DNA from: Terriglobia bacterium
GTDB lineage: Bacteria; Acidobacteriota; Terriglobia; Acidiferrales; UBA7541
DNA: 48,046 nt
NCBI GenBank assembly: GCA_020073585.1
Contig: JAIQEV010000026.1
Location: 1 to 48,046, forward strand
Reading direction: 5' to 3'
Part shown: positions 43,258 through 48,046 of the stretch, one piece after another
How positions within the stretch are numbered: the first letter of the stretch is position 1
Layout: each line of letters starts with the position of its first letter
Program-made: the position numbers and the translations under genes
The notes under the pieces: generated by a model
What the model saw: only the letters and a program-made list of their open reading frames with translations
What the model was told of the DNA's origin: nothing
The model's database searches: none

Positions 43258-43305
43258 CCCCTGTCATTCCGAACGAAGTGAGGAATCTGCTTTTCTCTTA
43301 GACTC
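43258..43305. repeat. 48-bp CATTCCGAAC repeat, copy 2
   Basis: Exact copy of 43138-43185. Sequence between the two copies shows no array structure and is not itself duplicated. Confidence 0.9.
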
Positions 43306-43370
43306 TCTTCTGCGTCCCGGCGCTCTTAACCGGCAAGCCCGGCTCCCGGTCTCGTCTCTTGCCTTTGCCT

Positions 43371-43449
43371 GTCATCCCTGAAAGGAGCCCGCGCAGTGAG
43401 GAACCTCTGCCTCTTCGCCCGCGTTATTGGCGGGCGAAGAATCTCTCTT
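43371..43449. repeat. REP-type element with internal hairpin, copy 1
   Basis: About 79 bp. GTCATCCCTG...GCGCAGTGAGGAACC, then a perfect 10-bp stem CTTCGCCCGC-GTTATTG-GCGGGCGAAG (43413-43439) and AATCTCTCTT. A second copy with loop GTTGTTG lies at 43981-44058. Confidence 0.85.
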
Positions 43450-43455
43450 ACAATC

Positions 43456-43564
43456 GAAGCTCACCCGGTTGTTGCCCTTTTATCACTCTCGGTGACATGT
43501 GACAGTGGTATCCTCGCTCTGGACTGCGCGGGCCGAAACGCGCTCCGAACAATCCGCCACCCGC
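43456..43564. repeat. Diverged 110-bp duplicate block, copy 1
   Basis: From GAAGCTCACCCGG through GCCCTTTTATCACTC and GACAGTGGTATCCTCGC to CACCCGC. Roughly four-fifths of bases match 44384-44493. Confidence 0.75.
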
Positions 43565-43640
43565 CAATTCACAAGTCAAAATCACTTTGGAGTGTGCTAA
43601 TAGGGATAGGAAATCGATTAGCAGCAGAAAGGACGGTCCA

Positions 43641-43853
43641 ATGCTTCTAAAGATGGCTCTCTTGACTTGCGCATTTTACATTGCACTGCTTCTTTCTTTT
43701 CAGGCAGTTCTCTTTTTCTGGGCGTACTGGAAAGGTGCGGCAATGATCTTCTCGACAAGGTGGGGCTGGACTCTCGTCTCTGGAATGATGTGGTTCCTTT
43801 CATTTCAGCTAGCATGGCACTTTACCGTGGTTCGGCAGGTGGCAGCCCCTTGA
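43641..43853 (+). CDS. Small two-span membrane protein, unknown
   Basis: 70 residues, MLLKMALLTCAFYIALLLSF at the start. Two hydrophobic helices (about 4-28 and 38-60) separated by a Trp/Tyr-rich turn (FFWAYWKGAAMIFSTRWGW). The ATG at 43641 is preceded by AAAGGAC at suitable spacing. I do not recognise a family. It sits alone among repeats, on DNA of lower GC than the core. Its composition and start signal make a real gene plausible, but a chance frame cannot be excluded. Confidence 0.5.
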   Translation: MLLKMALLTCAFYIALLLSFQAVLFFWAYWKGAAMIFSTRWGWTLVSGMMWFLSFQLAWHFTVVRQVAAP

Positions 43854-43980
43854 TGCGTCGGCAAGCACCGAGTGCCGTACCCTTTTCGTCCGCAAAAAGG
43901 GTGCAGTCTTGCTTCAGCTTCTGGCAATACCGCGCACAGTCTCATTCCCGTCATCTCTGAATGCAGTCCGTCCACCCGCC

Positions 43981-44058
43981 GTCATTCCGAACGCAGTCCG
44001 CGCAGTGAGGAACCGCTGCCCCTTCGCCCGCGTTGTTGGCGGGCGAAGAATCTCTCTT
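43981..44058. repeat. REP-type element with internal hairpin, copy 2
   Basis: GTCATTCCGAACGCAGTCCG...GCAGTGAGGAACC followed by CTTCGCCCGC-GTTGTTG-GCGGGCGAAG (44022-44048). Pairs with 43371-43449. A truncated GTCATTCCGAACGGAGTCCG follows at 44068-44087. Confidence 0.85.
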
Positions 44059-44087
44059 CGCCTGTGTGTCATTCCGAACGGAGTCCG

Positions 44088-44181
44088 ATGCCTAACCACG
44101 CCCCGTCATTCCGAACGGAGTCCGCGGAGTGAGGAATCTCTCTTCTCCTTTGTCCCACGCTCCTGGCCTCAGAAACGCGCG
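44088..44181. repeat. 94-bp repeat, copy 1
   Basis: ATGCCTAACCAC, GTCATTCCGAACGGAGTCCG, CGGAGTGAGGAATCTCTCTTC and CTCCTGGCCTCAGAAA in order. Near-identical block 180 bp downstream. Confidence 0.85.
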
Positions 44182-44267
44182 CCAAGTGGCCCAGACGTGG
44201 ATCTTGCGCGTGGTGCTTTTGACTTTTGCCATGAATAGCAGCGAGAACCTATCTCCTAAATATCCAA

Positions 44268-44361
44268 ATGCCTAACCACACGCCGTCATTCCGAACGGAG
44301 TCCGCGGAGTGAGGAATCTCTCTTCGCCCTTGTGCCATGCTCCTGGCGTCAGAAATGCGCG
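44268..44361. repeat. 94-bp repeat, copy 2
   Basis: Differs from 44088-44181 by scattered single bases only. The intervening 86 bp are unique and contain no gene I can support. Confidence 0.85.
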
Positions 44362-44383
44362 TCGGGCGGCCCTCAATAAGAGT

Positions 44384-44493
44384 GAAGCCCACCCGGGATG
44401 GTGCCCTTTTATCACTCCGGAATGACGTATGACAGTGGTATCCTCGCCCTGGCCTGCGCGGGACGAAATACAATCGGAAGAATGCGTCACCCG
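44384..44493. repeat. Diverged 110-bp duplicate block, copy 2
   Basis: From GAAGCCCACCCGG through GCCCTTTTATCACTC and GACAGTGGTATCCTCGC to CACCCGC; matches 43456-43564 in the same orientation. Confidence 0.75.
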
Positions 44494-44499
44494 CGGTCA

Positions 44500-44514
44500 T
44501 ACAGAAATTCTGTA
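44500..44514. promoter_or_regulatory. 15-bp palindrome, possible operator
   Basis: TACAGAAATTCTGTA, symmetrical around the central base. No flanking gene start is close, so its role is unknown. Confidence 0.3.
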
Positions 44515-44891
44515 CGGGATTTGTATTCAACACGACGCGCCTGTTTTCAATGAGATGGAACTGGTAGGGGCGGTGGGGATCGGACTAAAAGCGACGCTGA
44601 AAACGCGTAAATTATTGATTCTATTAAACAAGAAAAACGCTAAAAACACCTGATTCGCCCAACCGAGGTACACGCCGGGTACACGGAGACTTCAGACATG
44701 GTTGTGGACTCTTCGACAGCGAAGGAACCGACTTCCCGATTGCACTATTCGCAGAATCGGACGCCAAAGGTAGTAAGGGAATACGCGCTCGTGGCGAGCT
44801 CCAAAGTGGGTGTTCTTGCGGTCCGTGCGGATGATCAATCCTTGTGCTCGCAATCGCGCGCATGACACATGAATGTGAGCACTGTCGGCAA
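44515..44891. other. Stretch without a supported gene
   Basis: Low-GC sequence with A-runs near 44605-44645 and a possible tRNA-tail-like segment at 44562-44592. No reading frame with a good start signal is seen. A minus-strand frame at 44624-45151 overlaps two better supported genes. Confidence 0.4.
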
Positions 44892-45059
44892 CTACTTCTC
44901 AGGTTTCGGTGTTTTCTTGGGCGCTTTTCCAAACACCTGCGTGAACAGTGCATCCCTGTGTTCTTTGCAGTAGTAGTGCAGATTCCCAACAGAGCCGAAA
45001 CTGGTGTTGGTTTCCGTGCCGCAGATTTCGCATTTGGTTGTGGGTGATGGAACTGCCAT
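44892..45059 (-). CDS. Small zinc-finger protein, unknown
   Basis: 55 residues, MAVPSPTTKCEICGTETNTS at the start. Cys10-x2-Cys13 and a later YYCKEH (Cys31-x3-His35 approx.) make a C2-CH zinc-finger pattern; the tail is Lys/Pro-rich (KAPKKTPKPEK). A textbook AGGAGG lies 5 nt before the ATG, strong support for expression. It follows the gene at 45076-45453 by 16 bp in the same direction. No family recognised. Confidence 0.75.
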   Translation of the reverse strand: MAVPSPTTKCEICGTETNTSFGSVGNLHYYCKEHRDALFTQVFGKAPKKTPKPEK

Positions 45060-45075
45060 GTAATCCTCCTTCGAA

Positions 45076-45453
45076 CTACAGATACCGTTTCCTCGTTCCC
45101 TCTGGTGCAATTTCGTACTTGCGAAAGAACGGCGGCTCGTAGGGGTACCACTCCATCTGATACTTGAACCCGCCTCGAACACGCACCATGACCTGCTTCT
45201 TGATTTCATCGTGAAGGTCGTCAAGTGAGAGGCAGTGCTGCGGCTCGTTCGGCAACAGAGTCGTAGCCCTGTTCTCAAACGTTTTCGACACCTCGTCCCA
45301 AACGCCGTGCTCTTCGTGGATAACCCAACACTTCACCGGGTCAGTTGCGGTTGCAAGAACTGTGCCGTTGATCTTGTATAGCTCGGACGGCTGCGAATGT
45401 GGGTCTGGCGTGTTGTAGAGGACTTGCGGGACGGTGTTGTTGTGGAGGGACAT
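45076..45453 (-). CDS. Hypothetical protein in a two-gene unit
   Basis: 125 residues, cytoplasmic by composition; no signal peptide or membrane span. Balanced, protein-like sequence with aromatic-rich end (FKYQMEWYPYEPPFFRKYEI). No motif recognised. There is no ribosome-binding site, but TACAAT at 45465-45460 puts the predicted transcription start exactly on the ATG, suggesting a leaderless message. Upstream partner of the zinc-finger gene. Confidence 0.7.
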   Translation of the reverse strand: MSLHNNTVPQVLYNTPDPHSQPSELYKINGTVLATATDPVKCWVIHEEHGVWDEVSKTFENRATTLLPNEPQHCLSLDDLHDEIKKQVMVRVRGGFKYQMEWYPYEPPFFRKYEIAPEGTRKRYL

Positions 45454-45459
45454 GGCGAG

Positions 45460-45465
45460 ATTGTA
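45460..45465 (-). promoter_or_regulatory. -10 box for a putative leaderless transcript
   Basis: TACAAT on the minus strand; +1 would be about 45453, the A of the start codon. No convincing -35. Confidence 0.35.
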
Positions 45466-45735
45466 CTACCGGAACCCATCAAACGTCGCCATTGTCGGGG
45501 ATGCAAACGGATAAACTCAGAAGGGAGCCCCAGCCCAAGGCTAACTCCTCATTCGCAGAGCATGAATAGTCTGCGAGTATCTAGTTCTGAAGGGTTAACA
45601 TATGTGTCGGATGGATTACGCCCTTTCAGGGCAAGTACCATCGCCTAAATTCAATGCTACAGTGATCCTTGAAAGTGGGAATTCTTGTGAGCAATTGGCC
45701 GGGGTCGCGTGAATGAACCCCGCGCGGAGGAAGCG
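45466..45735. other. Divergent intergenic region
   Basis: About 270 bp between the hypothetical pair and the secreted protein. GC is lower than in the core. GCGGAGGAAGCG before 45736 is a clear ribosome-binding site. I see no RNA gene; a GCCCTTTCAGGGC hairpin lies near 45620. Confidence 0.4.
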
Positions 45736-46431
45736 ATGAAGCCGGTAATGATGGCTGTGGCGTTATGCGTGACGGCATGGCCGGTGTTTGGTCAGCAGAG
45801 CACGACCGATACAAGCTGCTATGTCAACGGTCAATTGGTTAACTGCATATCCACGACCAAGACCGAACCTCCACCGAGTGGCGGTGCTTTGGAAGGCATT
45901 AATAAGGCTTTGGCCGAGCGCCGTGCAAAGGCTGACGCCAATCGAAACCAAAACGCTCAAAATGTTCAGCAGCCCCCCCAACTTTCGGCAGAGGCAATAA
46001 AAGAGCTGCTTGCGGAAGAAAAGCAGGAAAGGGAGTCCAAAAACACCGTTGATTACATCTATTGCCGCCAAAACTCAAAGGGCAGCATAACGGATTCTGA
46101 AGGGAAATCAAAAGCTTGTGCTGAGGTAATCGAGTACACGAAAGCGTTTTGTTTGGTCAATCCCGGCGTCGAGAGATGCACCCTCGCAAAATCGAAGGCG
46201 GAGGTAGACAAGGCGTTTTCAGTTCTGTCGGAGGACTATAAGGCCGATCCGCGCCGAAATAAGAAAGATGCCCAAATGTACTACGACTCGTTGTTCGCCA
46301 AGCTGACAAAGTGGGGATGCATGTCTTTCCCCGACATGACTCTGCCGCAGCGGGACGGAACATCGCATCCCTGCCCTAACGCACCAGAACCCGCTCCTCT
46401 ACATGCGGACGCTGGATCGCAGAACAAGTAA
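45736..46431 (+). CDS. Secreted cysteine-rich protein, unknown
   Basis: 231 residues. Signal peptide MKPVMMAVALCVTAWPVFGQ, likely cut after about residue 19-20. The mature part has eight cysteines (in DTSCYVNGQLVNC, IYCRQN, SKACAEV, AFCLVNPGVERC, WGCMSF and HPCPNA), suggesting disulfides, and a Gln/Glu/Lys-rich helical middle (about 60-105). ATG 45736 is chosen for its GGAGGAAGCG ribosome-binding site rather than GTG 45709. It precedes the protease gene by 81 bp and may be expressed with it; it could be a substrate or partner. No family recognised. Confidence 0.75.
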   Translation: MKPVMMAVALCVTAWPVFGQQSTTDTSCYVNGQLVNCISTTKTEPPPSGGALEGINKALAERRAKADANRNQNAQNVQQPPQLSAEAIKELLAEEKQERESKNTVDYIYCRQNSKGSITDSEGKSKACAEVIEYTKAFCLVNPGVERCTLAKSKAEVDKAFSVLSEDYKADPRRNKKDAQMYYDSLFAKLTKWGCMSFPDMTLPQRDGTSHPCPNAPEPAPLHADAGSQNK

Positions 46432-46512
46432 GCACCGGACTGTACCGATGCCTACGCCATTGCAGCGGTGTTCGTCGTTTGGATGTAATAACTATTTGTA
46501 GAGGAAATAGAG

Positions 46513-47838
46513 ATGGTCAAACGTTTTGCGCCGAAGCTTATTTCTCTGTGTTTTATCGTTGCTGGTGTCGTTGCCGCACAGTCGGTGCCGCCTCGAAAGG
46601 ACATACCAGCGATAGCTAAAGCTGCGAATGGGTCAATCGTAACCATCATCACGGCGGCCAACGATAAGCCCATAGCGCAGGGCACTGGTTTCCTTGTCAG
46701 CGAGGACGGCGTGATCGTGACGAACTACCACGTCATCGAGACCGGCAACCTGGCTGTCGTTAAATTCCCCGACGATACCGCGTTTCCGGTTGATGGTGTG
46801 CTGGCAGCCGATAAAGTCCGCGACCTCGCCATCATCAAAATTCACAGTAAAACCTTCCGCATGCTCCCGCTTGGCGATTCAGATGATATTCAAGTCGGTG
46901 AAGAAGTCGTTGCAATCGGCAATCCGCTCTTGCTTGAATCAACTGTCTCGAACGGAATAATCAGCGGAGTGCGAACATCGAAAGAACAAGGCGGTAAATT
47001 CTTGCAGACCACTGCACCGATCTCCCCTGGCAGCAGCGGCGGGCCTTTGTTCAACATGCGCGGCGAGGTTGTCGGGATCAATACCTTGTATCTCGAAGGC
47101 GGCGAAAATCTGAACTTTGCGATTCCTGTTAACGACGCGAAGCTCCTGCTCTCGCATCAATCCGCGAAGCTCCAGAACTTGCCCAACGAACGCGGTACAG
47201 ACACGCCAGAACCAGACCCACCAAAACCCGATGTGTCGACCGGATTGCCCTCCGACGCCGCGTCGGCGAGAGAGAAGGAGTCTGGTATCGCCGCTCCGTC
47301 GCACAAGACAGCGAAGGGTAACCAACCACTTTCTTATTACGTTCGGACCTACCAGCACGGTAGCTACGTCATCGAATACGATGGCCGCCAATTGGCCGCG
47401 ACGTGCCGCGAAACTCTGTCCTACCTGGACGGTATAGATAAACCGGGAGGGCCTATGGCTGAGCACGACTGCACGTACATGCATAGTTTAGTGGGGAAAC
47501 ACATTAGTCCCGAACTAATGTGGCGACGGGACAAGGAATTACGATACCAACCGTGGTCGGGCCAAGACACAGCGCAGACGGCCGATATTCTGGATATTAC
47601 CGCAGAAGCTCCCATCGGTTCCCCCCTGCGAGGGTCTTCGCCCAAGACTAGCCCGGAAATCTTGAAGACGTTGCACTGGATTCAGAACACGCTCGCCGAT
47701 GAGGAAGGTAACACAGTCTACTCAAGTAAGGACGGTACGCTCGGTACACGAGTAAATCTCTTGCCCGACGTGAATGGCTGTCAGGTGACTTTCGCTTACG
47801 CGATCCGAGGCGAACAATCAAAGGAAACGTATCACTGA
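46513..47838 (+). CDS. HtrA-like secreted serine protease with novel C-terminal half, possibly truncated by IS
   Basis: 441 residues. Signal peptide (about 1-22, VAGVVAAQS). A trypsin-like S1C domain at about 30-215 has the whole triad: His73 (VTNYHVIE), Asp104 (VRDLAIIKI), Ser175 (SPGSSGGPLF). No PDZ domain follows; instead there is a Pro/Asp-rich linker (about 225-275) and an unrecognised C-terminal region with two cysteines (AATCRETL and EHDCTYMH). AGAGGAAATAGAG precedes the ATG. The stop TGA (47836-47838) coincides with the first bases of an IS3-type terminal repeat, so the natural end may have been lost. Confidence 0.88.
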   Translation: MVKRFAPKLISLCFIVAGVVAAQSVPPRKDIPAIAKAANGSIVTIITAANDKPIAQGTGFLVSEDGVIVTNYHVIETGNLAVVKFPDDTAFPVDGVLAADKVRDLAIIKIHSKTFRMLPLGDSDDIQVGEEVVAIGNPLLLESTVSNGIISGVRTSKEQGGKFLQTTAPISPGSSGGPLFNMRGEVVGINTLYLEGGENLNFAIPVNDAKLLLSHQSAKLQNLPNERGTDTPEPDPPKPDVSTGLPSDAASAREKESGIAAPSHKTAKGNQPLSYYVRTYQHGSYVIEYDGRQLAATCRETLSYLDGIDKPGGPMAEHDCTYMHSLVGKHISPELMWRRDKELRYQPWSGQDTAQTADILDITAEAPIGSPLRGSSPKTSPEILKTLHWIQNTLADEEGNTVYSSKDGTLGTRVNLLPDVNGCQVTFAYAIRGEQSKETYH

Positions 47839-47864
47839 CCTGCCCCCCGGATCCGCAGGCTGGA

Positions 47865-48046
47865 TCATACGACATTCGCACTCTGTGAGAGAGTTCCTGC
47901 GCCTGGCGTAGCGCGAAGCGCGGAGCCAGGCGCAGGAAGAAGTTGCCGCGCATACGCGGCTGGGGTCTGATAGCCCAGCGCGCTGTGCGGCCGCTCCTCA
48001 TTGAACTCCTTTTGCCACGCCACGATCTTCCGCCGCGCGTCCCGCA
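47865..48046 (-). CDS. IS3-family transposase (OrfB), C-terminal fragment
   Basis: The gene enters from the right edge, so only the last 59 full codons are seen. The end of the DDE integrase core is plain: IVAWQKEFNEERPHSALGYQ followed by TPAAYARQLLP. After this the reading frame has an unusual tail of about 24 residues (PGSALRATPGAGTLSQSANVV) that is encoded by a large palindrome. Transposition enzyme of the element; whether it is intact cannot be judged. Confidence 0.9.
   Translation of the reverse strand, partial: RDARRKIVAWQKEFNEERPHSALGYQTPAAYARQLLPAPGSALRATPGAGTLSQSANVV
47894..47938. repeat. Palindrome inside the transposase 3' end
   Basis: 14-bp perfect arms TTCCTGCGCCTGGC and GCCAGGCGCAGGAA around a 17-nt centre that is itself partly palindromic (GCGCGAAGCGC). 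Looks like a REP-type element captured by the IS. Confidence 0.8.

Larger units (their letters stand above)
47836..48046 (-). mobile_element. IS3-family insertion sequence, one end
   Basis: Begins TGACCTGCCCCCCGGATCC, the TGA...TGCCCCC form seen at ends of many IS3-family elements, followed 30 bp in by the stop codon of an IS3-type transposase. The other end lies outside the window. Flanking CAC or TCAC would be one copy of the target duplication. Confidence 0.75.

Noticed and set aside
43138-43305. CRISPR array
   Set aside because: Only two identical 48-bp units with a 72-bp spacer, and neighbouring copies vary in length and spacing; no cas genes.
44624-45151. 175-codon minus-strand frame
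   Set aside because: Overlaps two better supported genes, has no start signal and has a basic, low-quality composition.
45709-45735. GTG start for the secreted cysteine-rich protein
   Set aside because: Would place nine residues before the signal peptide; ATG 45736 has a strong ribosome-binding site.

Overview
The window looks like about 48 kb of chromosome from a GC-rich Gram-negative bacterium, most probably an acidobacterium. This rests on gene content and repeat style: a dcw cluster led by mraZ, a pqqABCDE operon, an ECF sigma/zinc-finger anti-sigma/DUF3106 cassette, IPT/NHL-type proteins, and many short palindromic repeats of the CATTCCGAAC and CATCCTGAG types. No 16S rRNA gene is present, so the phylum is an inference.

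Region by region. 1-4417 (minus strand): the front of the division and cell-wall cluster, mraZ-rsmH-ftsL-ftsI-murE (murE cut by the window edge), behind a strong promoter that carries MraZ boxes. 4652-7893 (plus): a translationally coupled pqqABCDE operon, convergent with an MFS exporter. 9249-11178 (minus): ECF sigma factor, anti-sigma factor and a Q/R-rich periplasmic repeat protein. 11241-14491: ZIP metal transporter, ychF, an AlkA-type glycosylase, a small membrane protein and tRNA-Val(CAC). 14538-20371: a MoxR/DUF58/transglutaminase module with mutY placed inside it. 20454-32306: a long plus-strand run of housekeeping genes (rimO, yacG, pgpA, an IPT/NHL protein, cinA, thpR, plsY, gpsA, an HD-GYP receptor, ftsY, ribD, ribE).

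38634-32335 (minus) holds five tightly packed genes: a membrane histidine kinase, a sigma-54-type response regulator, a MobA-like nucleotidyltransferase, a lone MlaF-like ABC ATPase and an APC-type permease. The junctions overlap or are at most 6 nt apart, so they probably form one co-expressed unit. I do not recognise this combination as a described system, and it is the best candidate here for something new. It is followed by groES-groEL under a textbook CIRCE/sigma-A promoter with a strong terminator, and then by a DUF47-Pit phosphate transport pair.

From about 42.8 kb to the right end the character changes. GC content drops, genes are small and mostly unrecognised, and 43.1-44.5 kb is built from nested duplications of palindromic repeats. 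The accessory genes are a two-gene minus-strand unit with a tiny zinc-finger protein, a cysteine-rich secreted protein, and an HtrA-like protease with an unfamiliar C-terminal half. The protease stop codon coincides with the first three bases of an apparent IS3-family terminal repeat, so the gene may have been shortened by the insertion. The IS transposase runs off the right edge and itself contains a large palindrome.
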